Shown here: in pieces, positions 8,273-16,469 of the stretch | Layout of the letters: each line of letters opens with the position of its first letter | How positions within the stretch are numbered: the stretch's first letter is position 1 | From: Hyphococcus sp. | GTDB taxonomy: Bacteria; Pseudomonadota; Alphaproteobacteria; Caulobacterales; Parvularculaceae | Assembly: GCA_028281665.1 (NCBI GenBank) | Contig: JANQJK010000016.1 | Coordinates: 1-64,000 of the forward strand | Direction: 5' to 3' | DNA length: 64,000 nt | Notes under the pieces: generated by a model | What the model saw: only the letters and a program-made list of their open reading frames with translations | Database searches by the model: none | Told to the model about the DNA's origin: nothing | Made by a program: the position numbers and the translations under genes

Positions 8273-9079
8273 TCAGCCAAGCGCGTCTTTCACGGCGGCG
8301 ACAGCGTCGGCAGTATATGCATCCAGAAACCCGTGGCCCCATTCGGGGTGATCGATAACTTCGCCGTTCTTCAACAGAGCCGCCGCGCGCTTTGTAATGT
8401 CGAACAATTCGTCGGCGGGATTGAGGATCGTAATTCTATGCGGCAAGCTCTCGACGACTTCGCTGAAGCGGTCGCCATAGGCAAATGCCGCGCGATGGCC
8501 CCATTCATAATCGTTGCCGCCGCGGAGATTTTCGGCCAGGGACTCCGCCATCATCTCCAGCGTCATGCCGGGGCCGCTATGCTGCTTGATGCGCTCCCAC
8601 ATGACTTTGAACCGCGCGCCGTCTTCATCCAGCGGAATCGGCGAGAAGTAGTCCAAAAACCCCTTGCGTTCCTCTTCGGTGATGACGACGGCGGACACCA
8701 TGACGATCGCCCGCACGCGGTCGGGGCGCTGGTGGGCCATTTCAGCGGCCACCAACGCCCCCGTGTGATGACCGAAGAGATCGATCTGTTCATGATGCAG
8801 CGCATCGGCGACGGCCCACGCATTGCGCGCAAAATCCATAATGGTCACTTCGGGATCGGCCGGCGGCGGGTCCGACTCGCCGTGGCCCGGATTGTCCGGG
8901 GCAACGACAATCCGGTCTTCGCTCGCCGCCGTCATGAAATTCACGAATTGCCGGCCCGATTTCGGGCTCATATGCAGACAATACAACGGCGGTTTTTGCA
9001 CCGCCGCCGGCGGTTCCGATACGCGGATGTGAATCTGCCCGTATTCGCCGTCAACAAAACTGCGTCGCGGTTTCGGCAT
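8273..9079 (-). CDS. Alpha/beta hydrolase with GHHTG nucleophile elbow
   Basis: A 268-residue MhpC-like alpha/beta hydrolase without a signal peptide. The oxyanion-loop region and the PDNPGHGESDPP strand are typical, and a good catalytic-histidine segment (WGHGFLDA, His249) is present. The elbow, however, reads G-H-H-T-G at residues 103-107, so a histidine replaces the usual serine, aspartate or cysteine nucleophile. The paralogue at 20267-21151 has the same change. It may be a non-hydrolytic member, for example a lyase or isomerase, or use water activated in another way. It is the last gene of the VOC/MDR/hydrolase transcript controlled from palindrome A3, five bases behind the MDR gene. Confidence 0.8.
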   Translation of the reverse strand: MPKPRRSFVDGEYGQIHIRVSEPPAAVQKPPLYCLHMSPKSGRQFVNFMTAASEDRIVVAPDNPGHGESDPPPADPEVTIMDFARNAWAVADALHHEQIDLFGHHTGALVAAEMAHQRPDRVRAIVMVSAVVITEEERKGFLDYFSPIPLDEDGARFKVMWERIKQHSGPGMTLEMMAESLAENLRGGNDYEWGHRAAFAYGDRFSEVVESLPHRITILNPADELFDITKRAAALLKNGEVIDHPEWGHGFLDAYTADAVAAVKDALG

Positions 9080-9084
9080 CTCCG

Positions 9085-10098
9085 TTACGCCGCCTCATCT
9101 GAAACCTTGACGAGGCATTTGCCAATATTGCGTCCGTCCATCAGTTTTTCAAAAAGCGCCGACGCGTTCTCAAGGCCGTTCACGATGTCTTCGGCGACCT
9201 GGAGGCGCCCGTCTCTTACCCATGGCGCCGCCTCCGCCGCGAATTCGTCCCAGCACGGATAAAAATCATACACCACAAGGCCCATGACCTTCGCACGTTT
9301 GCCGATGATGAAGCCGGCGTTGAGCGGGTGCGTGGCTTGTTCCTCAGTGTGGTAAGCATCGACAAGACCACAGAGCACGCCGCGCGCGTATGGCTGGGCG
9401 TGACCGAGCGCAATCATCGCCATGTCGGCGGAGACATTTTCAAAGAAGACGGTCAGCCCGTCAGGCAGCGCCGCGGCCAGTCGGTCGCGCCAGCCGTCGG
9501 ATTTGTAGTCGATGCATGCGTCAAAGCCGTAGGTGTTTTCGACGAGGGCGCACTTTTCCGGTCCGCCGGCAATGCCGACGACGCGCGATGCGCCGTTGAG
9601 TCTGGAAATCTGACCGACCGCGCCGCCGACCGTGCCGGCGGCCGCGTCGACCAGCACGATATCCCCGGCGCCGACTTCGGCAAGTTGTGTGATGCCGGCC
9701 CAGGCGGTGAGGCCGGGCATGCCGAGAACGCCAAGGTTTGCGCGAAGCGGCGCCGCGTCCGGATCGATTTTGCGGCAGGCCCCTGCATCAAGCGCGACAT
9801 ACTCCGCCCATCCCCCATCCATTGAAAACACGTAGTCGCCTTCGGCGTAGTCAGGGGATCGCGACTGTGTAACTTGCGCGATCACCGCGCCGGGTATGGC
9901 TTCCTCCATTGGTGAAGGCGGCGCCTCGCCCATATGGCGCCCGCGAATCCGGCTGCCCACATAAGGATCGAGGGAAACGTAAACGACCCGCGCGAGGACC
10001 GAGCCTTCCGGACATTCGGGCGCGGCTGTTTCGACAATCGTAAAATCATCCGCACGTGGTTTGCGATCAATCGACGATTTCAGTGCGACGAGTTTCAC
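9085..10098 (-). CDS. NADP-dependent MDR oxidoreductase
   Basis: A 337-residue medium-chain reductase of the leukotriene B4 dehydrogenase/curcumin reductase group. It shows the Rossmann segment VLVDAAAGTVGGAVGQI, the dinucleotide strand GASRVVGIAGGPEKC and YKSDGWRDRL with the conserved spacing of zinc-free enone reductases. GTG 10098 is chosen because GGAGA precedes it and because it overlaps the stop of the upstream VOC gene as GTGA, implying translational coupling; an ATG far upstream would add an Arg-rich tail absent from the family. It likely reduces a conjugated C=C bond of a pathway intermediate with NADPH. Confidence 0.88.
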   Translation of the reverse strand: MKLVALKSSIDRKPRADDFTIVETAAPECPEGSVLARVVYVSLDPYVGSRIRGRHMGEAPPSPMEEAIPGAVIAQVTQSRSPDYAEGDYVFSMDGGWAEYVALDAGACRKIDPDAAPLRANLGVLGMPGLTAWAGITQLAEVGAGDIVLVDAAAGTVGGAVGQISRLNGASRVVGIAGGPEKCALVENTYGFDACIDYKSDGWRDRLAAALPDGLTVFFENVSADMAMIALGHAQPYARGVLCGLVDAYHTEEQATHPLNAGFIIGKRAKVMGLVVYDFYPCWDEFAAEAAPWVRDGRLQVAEDIVNGLENASALFEKLMDGRNIGKCLVKVSDEAA

Positions 10099-10985
10099 GC
10101 GGCGTCTCCTTCGACGATCTCGATCAGCGCGCCGTCGAGATCCTTGATGGTCGCCGCGCGGCGACCTTTGTAAATCGGTCCGTTGCGCGTTGTCGGCGGG
10201 GTGATCCACGGGCCGGGCAGGGCGTCAAAATCAGGCGTCCAGAGTGTTCCGACAGCAAAGCCGGGGGGCAACATTCCCTCATGGCGCTTTCGCGTAACGG
10301 CCGCCTCAGGATATTGGTCCAGCTCCAGAAACACATCCCGCTCATGGATCATGGTGGCGATACGGTGCAACTCTTCTTCGGGCGTTCCATACGCTTTCGC
10401 GATCATGGTGTAGACAATCTCCATGTCACGCCCGTTTTGCACACCGACGTGTTTTTCCATCCACGCAAGCGACGCGTCGAGATCGGAACATCCCATGACA
10501 AAAATAAACAATCTGTCGATGGGCGCCGTGGCGCGCGGCAAATCATAGTCGGGCAGGTCGTCGCGAATTTGCGTGAGATATACAATTTCGCCGTCGGGGC
10601 CTTTCACCTGCATCGGATATATCGCGGGAAGCCCCTCGATTTCGCGCGGCGGACCGATGACTTCAAACGGCGAGTTCTCCATCCGCGCATTCGCGGCGAG
10701 AACATCCTCCACACAGATTTCGATGCAGTTCCAGCCATAGCTGCGTAACGGCAGATAATCGGGGTGGGCGGGCTGCTCGATGAAACGCAGAAAGATGTCG
10801 GCGCCGGACGCCGGTTGCATAATCGCATAAGGTCGGCCGGCGCTTGCCGGCGCGTCCCAGCTTCCGGCGAGGTCATCATCAATGACGCCGTCGTCGATTT
10901 TTGAATAGTCGAAATACTTCGCGTAGTCGCCGACCGCGCGTTCGAGGTCTGAAACGGAGATGGTCGCCGCGCGCAGTAGTTTCAC
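10095..10985 (-). CDS. Two-domain VOC family protein
   Basis: A 296-residue protein with two glyoxalase-fold modules: an N-terminal one beginning MKLLRAATISVSDLERAV and a C-terminal one beginning near APIDRLFIFVMGCSDLDASL. Domain duplication is the usual architecture of extradiol dioxygenases and related isomerases, but the His-His-Glu metal ligands are not obvious, so enzymatic type is uncertain. It is the first gene of a minus-strand unit (VOC, MDR reductase, alpha/beta hydrolase) that starts 38 bases from palindrome A3. Confidence 0.8.
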   Translation of the reverse strand: MKLLRAATISVSDLERAVGDYAKYFDYSKIDDGVIDDDLAGSWDAPASAGRPYAIMQPASGADIFLRFIEQPAHPDYLPLRSYGWNCIEICVEDVLAANARMENSPFEVIGPPREIEGLPAIYPMQVKGPDGEIVYLTQIRDDLPDYDLPRATAPIDRLFIFVMGCSDLDASLAWMEKHVGVQNGRDMEIVYTMIAKAYGTPEEELHRIATMIHERDVFLELDQYPEAAVTRKRHEGMLPPGFAVGTLWTPDFDALPGPWITPPTTRNGPIYKGRRAATIKDLDGALIEIVEGDAA

Positions 10986-11023
10986 CGGTATTGCTCCCTG
11001 GCCGCTATTTGCCGTCTTTCGTC

Positions 11024-11039
11024 AAATGGTATACCATTT
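11024..11039. promoter_or_regulatory. Palindrome A3, candidate GntR operator
   Basis: A perfect 16-bp inverted repeat, AAATGGTATACCATTT, between the divergent VOC gene (38 bases) and DUF1330 gene (31 bases). Confidence 0.8.
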
Positions 11040-11070
11040 AAGACGCAGCCAGCAACGTCGGATCGCAATT

Positions 11071-11364
11071 ATGCCAGCTTATATGATCGTTTTCGCAGAT
11101 ATTCACGACCGTGGTCGTTTCATCAGCGAGTATGGCGCGCCCGCCGGCGAGCTCGTCGCAAAATTCGGCGGCGAATATATGGTGCGGGCGCCGGGCGTTG
11201 CGTCTCTGGAGGGCGGACTTTTCGACGGGCAGTCGGCCGTGATTTCGAAATGGCCCGATCGCGGCGCGATCGAACGGTTCTGGAATTCGCCTGAATATAC
11301 GGAACTGAAAGCCGTGCGCGCGCCGCTTGCCGATTGCCACGTGATGATCGTGGAAGGGCCGTAG
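11071..11364 (+). CDS. DUF1330 protein
   Basis: A 97-residue dimeric alpha-beta barrel protein of the DUF1330 family, recognisable from MPAYMIVFADIHD, the central Gly-Gly turn (KFGGEYMVRAPG) and VISKWPDRGAIERFWNSPEY. The family is related to ferredoxin-like monooxygenases and is common in catabolic clusters, but has no settled reaction. It stands alone on the plus strand, 31 bases from palindrome A3. A truncated second copy is found at 45932-46128, with a matching VISKWPSMDAARAFWSDPEY stretch. Confidence 0.85.
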   Translation: MPAYMIVFADIHDRGRFISEYGAPAGELVAKFGGEYMVRAPGVASLEGGLFDGQSAVISKWPDRGAIERFWNSPEYTELKAVRAPLADCHVMIVEGP

Positions 11365-11376
11365 GCGGTCCTGCGT

Positions 11377-14300
11377 TCAGCCGTCTTCGGCGTAATCTGA
11401 AATCGTCTTTGGCGCGCCGGTATTGGCGATCAGCGCTTTGCGGTGCAGGAAACGCTGGAATCCGGCGGGGCCCATGCGCGATCTGCCAAGGCCGGAATGC
11501 TTGAATGCATGTTTCTCGGCCTCATGAAACTGAGCGGTCAGCGCCGCGTCATTCAGGCTGACCGCGCCAGCGTCGATCCGTCGGCCAATGGCTTCGGCTT
11601 CCTCGAGCGTCGGCGCAATGACAGCGGCTGAAAGCCCGTATTCGGTATCGTTTGCGTATGCGACGGCGTCGTCATTCGTGTCGAAAGCCATGACGGGCAT
11701 AATCGGCCCGAATGTTTCATCGCGCATGACTTTCATATCATGCGTTGCGTCCGCCAGGACCGTTGGTTTCAGCCAGAGGCCGCCGCCATGGCGTTCGATC
11801 TCGCCGCCGGCAAGCAATCGGGCGCCTTTTTGCAAGGCGTCGTCAATGTGAGACTGCAAAATCTCCGCCTGTTTCTCAAAAATGATCGGTCCGATTTCGC
11901 CTATCGAAATATCAGGCCAGTTCAGTCGCACCGCTTTCGCTTTGTCGGTCAGCCGATCGCAGAATGCATCGTACAGGGATCGGTGGACGTAGATCCGCTC
12001 GATGGACTGGCAGGCCTGGCCTGTCGAAAGCACCGATCCGCGCAGCGCGGCGTCCGTCGCCGTTTCCAGACCGGCGCCGGCCGTGATGATCAGCGGATCC
12101 TTGCCGCCCAGTTCGAGGAAGGCGGGAATCATTCTGGACGCACAGCCCATAGCGACGCGTTTCCCGGTCGCGACAGAGCCCGTGAAGCAGATGAGATCCG
12201 CGGCCTCGATCAGCGCCGCGCCCGTTGCGCCGTCGCCCTGAACAAATCGCAGGATGTCCGCCATTCCCGCTTCCTTGACCGCCTCTGTAACCGGGTCGAC
12301 AAAACGCGGCGTTACCTCGGACGGCTTCACGAGAACGGCGCAACCGGCAAGCAGGGCGGGGATCGTGTCGATCATCGATAAGGTCAGCGGAAAATTCCAC
12401 GGCGATATGACGCCGGCGAGTTCGTAAGGAACGAATTGCGGGGCGTGTTTGAGTTCCGGCCGGCTGCGTCCCTGCGTCCAGCCGTCGGGCAACAGCGCGG
12501 GGGCCTGCGCAACCCAGCCTTCGATCGCCATGGTGGCGCCTTCCGCTTCCAGACGGGCGATGCGGCGACGGCCGGTGTCAACTTCAAGTGCTGCTGCTAT
12601 GGCGTCCTGATGGCGCCGCAAGGCTGACGCCAGCTGCAAAAGCTTTTCGCTGCGCTCGACCAAGGAGGCTGCCGCCCAGGCTTTTTGTGCGCGTCGCTGG
12701 GATTTCGCGATTGCACGAATTTCGGCGCCCGTGGCCGCCGAAACCTCAAAATCATGTTCGCCCGTTCTCGGATTCCGCGCGGTCAGCTTTCTGTCGGCGC
12801 GCCCATCGGGCGCGGCGAAACCAAGCGCGCCAGGATTGATCACGCCGTTCGGATCGACCGCATGCTTTATCTGCTCAAGCAACGCCCAGGTTTCCGGCCG
12901 CCGTCGGTCTTTATACGGATAGGTGCGGCCGATCTGGAAATGCGCGGCCTTAAATCTGGAAAAGATATCGACAATCGCCTTGCGGGCCTTTGCAACGACG
13001 GCAGTTGCCTCCGGGTTCGGCGCGAAGCCGGGCAATTTTGCGAGGTGATCGGGCTCCACCGTTTGCTTGTGTATTTCGTCCAGCGCTTCCGGCCAGAGGA
13101 AAACCGGCTCGACAAGAAACGCCGTCGCACCGAGATTGGTAATGAGAAACCCGGCCATAATCCCATGAGCGTCAAACGTCTCCGATACGCTTTGGAGATA
13201 TGCGTCGATTTCCGACCAGACGGCCGGGCCTTCCGATGTCGGCACGATCCCGTGCACGGGCGCCCATCGTTCCCCTTGCGGGCCGACGATGTTGTTGAAA
13301 GGGCCGAACGGATTGGCGCGAATGATCTTCGGAATCGAGTTTTCGATTTCCTTGCCCTGATGGGTTTTGCAGATTTCTTTCAGGGCGGACATGTCGTCGC
13401 GAACGCCGCCTGCTGACGAGCCTTCAACAACGAAGTGCAGCGAATAGGCGGCATTGTCGAGAAAACCCCGGCCGGCCATCGCGATTTTGGTGCCTTCCTT
13501 GATCCCCTTCAGGAGCGACCCCTGGCTTTTTATGACATTGCCGAGCGTTTTGGCGTCCGCCGCCAACGAGGCGCGTTGCATTCGGACGCGCTGAAGATTG
13601 GGATCGAATCCGAACAGTTCGCAGGCCTTATTCGCACGCATCATAGCCGCCATCGCCTCGGCGCAGGCGTTGCGGGTCTTAAATTCAAAGCTTGACCAGT
13701 CCTCATGGGCCGGCAGCGGAATTAATTTGAGGGTGATCTCCGCCTTGAAGCCGAGCGTCCCGGCGTCGCCGCAGAACAGCCCGGTGAGGTCCGGTCCGTA
13801 GTTTCGGAAGAAGGGCTTGCCGTCCACCGTGCCTGCCGTTCCCGTACGGATCACTGTTCCGTCGGCGAGCACAACGGTAACGGAAAGAACGCTGTCGCCG
13901 GTCGTGCCGTAAAGGCCGCCCCCGAAAAACGCATTGTTCTGGGAGAGGCCGCCGCCAATGGTCGATGTAAGTCCGGACAGCGGTCCCCAGAAGGGCGTGC
14001 GCACGCCTCGGGCGCGGAGCGCCGCATAGAGATCGGACCATGAACACCCGGCCTCGACGGTCACATACATGTCGTCGGTGTTAATTTCGAGGATGCGGCC
14101 AAGGCGGGAAAAATCGACGATCCCAACGCCGGCCCGGTCGGGCGTGAAGGCGCCGGTATATGACATGCCGGCGCCGCGGGGGTTCAACGGTACGCCGCGT
14201 TCATTCATTGCCTGCGCAAGCCGGGACAGGCTCTCGATACTATCCGGCGCCGCTACAAAAACGGCCTGTTCGCCGCGCGCCCAGATGTCCTGGCTGAAAA

Positions 14301-14403
14301 GCCCCAGTTTTTCCGGGCTAATGTCCAAGCCTTCAGACCCCAGGATGTCGGTTAGAACGGAACGCAGTTCGGCTGAAAGAGCAGGCAGGACTTGTTCGCT
14401 CAT
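11377..14403 (-). CDS. FAD-linked oxidase fused to aldehyde dehydrogenase
   Basis: A 1008-residue two-enzyme fusion. Residues 1 to about 520 are a VAO/PCMH-type FAD-linked oxidase: PRGAGMSYTGAF and a TIGGGLSQNN loop bind FAD, and the domain ends with DPNGVINPGALG. Residues from about 535 are a complete aldehyde dehydrogenase: PWNFPLTLS, ELGGKDPLI with the general-base Glu, and GQACQSIERIYV with catalytic Cys798. The VAO family oxidises a hydroxylated or activated methyl or alkyl group to an alcohol and aldehyde, and the ALDH would take the aldehyde to an acid, so channeling is plausible. ATG 14403 gives MSEQVLPALSAEL. Only palindrome A4 is upstream. In most organisms the two activities are separate proteins. 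Confidence 0.88.
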   Translation of the reverse strand: MSEQVLPALSAELRSVLTDILGSEGLDISPEKLGLFSQDIWARGEQAVFVAAPDSIESLSRLAQAMNERGVPLNPRGAGMSYTGAFTPDRAGVGIVDFSRLGRILEINTDDMYVTVEAGCSWSDLYAALRARGVRTPFWGPLSGLTSTIGGGLSQNNAFFGGGLYGTTGDSVLSVTVVLADGTVIRTGTAGTVDGKPFFRNYGPDLTGLFCGDAGTLGFKAEITLKLIPLPAHEDWSSFEFKTRNACAEAMAAMMRANKACELFGFDPNLQRVRMQRASLAADAKTLGNVIKSQGSLLKGIKEGTKIAMAGRGFLDNAAYSLHFVVEGSSAGGVRDDMSALKEICKTHQGKEIENSIPKIIRANPFGPFNNIVGPQGERWAPVHGIVPTSEGPAVWSEIDAYLQSVSETFDAHGIMAGFLITNLGATAFLVEPVFLWPEALDEIHKQTVEPDHLAKLPGFAPNPEATAVVAKARKAIVDIFSRFKAAHFQIGRTYPYKDRRRPETWALLEQIKHAVDPNGVINPGALGFAAPDGRADRKLTARNPRTGEHDFEVSAATGAEIRAIAKSQRRAQKAWAAASLVERSEKLLQLASALRRHQDAIAAALEVDTGRRRIARLEAEGATMAIEGWVAQAPALLPDGWTQGRSRPELKHAPQFVPYELAGVISPWNFPLTLSMIDTIPALLAGCAVLVKPSEVTPRFVDPVTEAVKEAGMADILRFVQGDGATGAALIEAADLICFTGSVATGKRVAMGCASRMIPAFLELGGKDPLIITAGAGLETATDAALRGSVLSTGQACQSIERIYVHRSLYDAFCDRLTDKAKAVRLNWPDISIGEIGPIIFEKQAEILQSHIDDALQKGARLLAGGEIERHGGGLWLKPTVLADATHDMKVMRDETFGPIMPVMAFDTNDDAVAYANDTEYGLSAAVIAPTLEEAEAIGRRIDAGAVSLNDAALTAQFHEAEKHAFKHSGLGRSRMGPAGFQRFLHRKALIANTGAPKTISDYAEDG

Positions 14404-14447
14404 TTCCGTAACCTTCCGCGGGTAGATCGGGCGCTGTCGTCCGAGCA

Positions 14448-14465
14448 TAAATGGTATACCATTTA
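14448..14465. promoter_or_regulatory. Palindrome A4, candidate GntR operator
   Basis: AAATGGTATACCATTT at 14449-14464, extended by one base each side to an 18-bp perfect inverted repeat. It is 45 bases before the oxidase/dehydrogenase fusion and follows the stop of the GntR gene, so it serves one transcript only. Confidence 0.8.
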
Positions 14466-14506
14466 AGCGGACGGTGGCCAGCGCGTAATCGTCGCGCCGC
14501 GGACGG

Positions 14507-15298
14507 TCAGTCGCTGGCGGACCAGCCCGCGTCTGCGTGGCGAACCAGGTTCATATGATACTGAAACCGGTCGGCTCGATAATGGGCGGTGATTTCCTGA
14601 ACGATTTCATCGTTTTTGTCGCGCATGATCCGGTGAATGCGCAAAAGCGGCACGCCTTCAGCGAGCTGAAGCGTCTTCGCGGTTTCGCCCTCCGCCGCCG
14701 CCGCGGATATGGTTTGCGTCGCCGAATGCGGTCTGTGGCCGGCCCGGTCAAGCAAGTCAATCAGCGACGCGGTCGCCAGTTCCTCCTCGTCATACCCCTC
14801 CGCCACATGGCTCGGAATATGCGTCACGAGATATGAAAATGGCTCGTCGTCGAGCAGGCGCAGGCGGACGATGCGCTGAATTTTCTCGCCTTTCGACAGT
14901 TCCAGCATATCTTTCAGCGCACGATTTGGCGTGACGATCTCACAACTGAGAAGGCGTACTTCCGTCTCGACACCCATACGCGTGAGGCCTTCGAGCAACT
15001 GGTCGAAGCTTGCGCGGATGGTCGGGGCCGCAGCGTTGAAGGTGACGATGGTGCCGCGCCCGCGCTGGCGCGTCACGAAACCGGAAGCCGCCAGCTCGTT
15101 GAGCGCGCGGCGCACCGTGATGCGCGATACGCCGAGTTTCTCCGTAATTTCCTGCTCTGACGGCAGGTGCGCGTTTTTTTTCAGGCGTCCCGATACGATC
15201 TGTTTGCGAAAAATATCGTAGATCTGACGGTAGAGCGGCGTTTGGCTGTTGTCCTTGAGGCGTGCATTCGAAAAGCTGAACCGGGCGGAGGACGACAT
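14507..15298 (-). CDS. GntR/HutC-type regulator with UTRA domain, regulator A
   Basis: A 263-residue transcription factor. Residues about 18-85 are a GntR winged helix (PLYRQIYDIFRKQIVSGRLK, LPSEQEITEKLGVSRITVRR, GFVTRQRGRGT), and the rest is a UTRA ligand-binding domain (VRLRLLDDEPFSYLVTHIP and EITAHYRADRFQYHMNL). HutC-type regulators are usually repressors released by a pathway intermediate. ATG 15298 gives MSSSARFSFSN; upstream ATGs add sequence unlike the family. Palindrome A5 sits 194 bases upstream, so autoregulation is likely. It is the best candidate to bind the eight A palindromes. Confidence 0.9.
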   Translation of the reverse strand: MSSSARFSFSNARLKDNSQTPLYRQIYDIFRKQIVSGRLKKNAHLPSEQEITEKLGVSRITVRRALNELAASGFVTRQRGRGTIVTFNAAAPTIRASFDQLLEGLTRMGVETEVRLLSCEIVTPNRALKDMLELSKGEKIQRIVRLRLLDDEPFSYLVTHIPSHVAEGYDEEELATASLIDLLDRAGHRPHSATQTISAAAAEGETAKTLQLAEGVPLLRIHRIMRDKNDEIVQEITAHYRADRFQYHMNLVRHADAGWSASD

Positions 15299-15492
15299 GT
15301 TTCGGCTCTTATGTCTGGCATGCAGCCGCCGCCAGTCGGCGCCTGAAAACAACATGTTAGGAGATGCAGGTGAGATAGACCAGTGCGCCGGCGATTGCAA
15401 TTCACCCTTGCTCGCGAGGCAGTCATTGGCGACCCGTGACCGGCTGAATGATGTGGGTTTGCCGCAGGCCGATATTGTTGGAATAGCCGGCT

Positions 15493-15508
15493 AAATGATA
15501 TATCATTT
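15493..15508. promoter_or_regulatory. Palindrome A5, candidate GntR operator
   Basis: A perfect inverted repeat, AAATGATATATCATTT, 22 bases before the DUF1838 gene and 194 bases upstream of the GntR gene on the other strand. It ties the regulator to the rest of the regulon. Confidence 0.78.
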
Positions 15509-15530
15509 CCAAAACTGTGGAGGTTGACGG

Positions 15531-16412
15531 ATGCATTTCTCTAGAAACGCCGCTTTGGCGGCCGGCGCTTTTTTTGCCGCGGCGACGGGTGCGGTCGCGC
15601 AACAGCTCGATCCGATGAAAACGGAAGACGCCCTAACGATCACGCGCAAGATTGCGTGTTCCACGGTTGACGGCGAGCCCTCGACATACTGGTGGTTCGG
15701 CAAGGCCTATTCCCGCCGCCAGGGGGAACGCGACATTCATCTGTTCGATGTTGAGGGCATGAATGTGCGCGCTTGCGGCTCGACGCCGGATGGCGGCTTC
15801 AAGCTCGTTTCCCGCGAATTGCTGATGTACCGGGATAAAGACACCGGCAAGGTCCTGAAGACATGGGATAATCCGTGGACCGGCGAGACCGTTGACGTGC
15901 TGCATGTCGCTAACGATCCCGTAAACGGCAAGTACAGTCCAAAAACCCGCGATGGAAGCGACTATAAATGGAGCGGGACCATCAGCGGCGATGTGTGGTG
16001 GCAAACGGCGACTGTGCCGCTGTTTTACCCGAATGTTCTCGCCTCGGAGTATCAGGCTGAAGTCGGCCCGTGGTACCATGCGACGGAGATGTTCAACTTT
16101 TTCGGCCCGACCGCCTCGCTTCTCGACCCTGACACCACGCGCGCCGAAGGCGTCGAGGTTGGTTGGGCGCGCATGTCGGACTGGCTTCCTTGGATGAAGA
16201 TGAGCGGCCGCGAAGGCATCATATACATGCATACGGCGGGCAAGAAGCTTGGCTCCTGGGACGAACTGCCGGACTGGTTCAAAAAAGAGATCGACAAGAA
16301 TTATCCTGAGTATCGCAATCCTCCGTCCACAGACGACGAACGCAAAAACGTGACGAGCTGGTCCTATTACGACGCTGTCGCGAAAGGCGAGGTGACGCCG
16401 CCCAAGCGCTGA
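15531..16412 (+). CDS. Exported DUF1838 protein
   Basis: A 293-residue protein with a signal peptide (NAALAAGAFFAAATGAVAQQ, cleavage near AVA-QQ). The mature part resembles DUF1838: STYWWFGKAYSRRQGER, a VSRELLMYRDKDTGKVLKTW strand pair and a tryptophan-rich second half (TISGDVWWQTATVPLFYPN). The many aromatic residues suggest a beta-sandwich or barrel that binds a hydrophobic ligand in the periplasm. No enzymatic motif is visible and the family has no known function. It is the only gene of its transcript, 22 bases behind palindrome A5. Confidence 0.75.
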   Translation: MHFSRNAALAAGAFFAAATGAVAQQLDPMKTEDALTITRKIACSTVDGEPSTYWWFGKAYSRRQGERDIHLFDVEGMNVRACGSTPDGGFKLVSRELLMYRDKDTGKVLKTWDNPWTGETVDVLHVANDPVNGKYSPKTRDGSDYKWSGTISGDVWWQTATVPLFYPNVLASEYQAEVGPWYHATEMFNFFGPTASLLDPDTTRAEGVEVGWARMSDWLPWMKMSGREGIIYMHTAGKKLGSWDELPDWFKKEIDKNYPEYRNPPSTDDERKNVTSWSYYDAVAKGEVTPPKR

Positions 16413-16469
16413 TAAGCGCCGCACCTCCTTCTTGAAGCGCGCGGGCCCTTGCGCCCATGCGTCACAAAG

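Noticed and set aside
8333..9262. A 309-codon open frame on the plus strand opposite the alpha/beta hydrolase gene
   Set aside because: It is a by-product of high GC codon use: no family features, no ribosome site, and both genes on the minus strand are clearly real.
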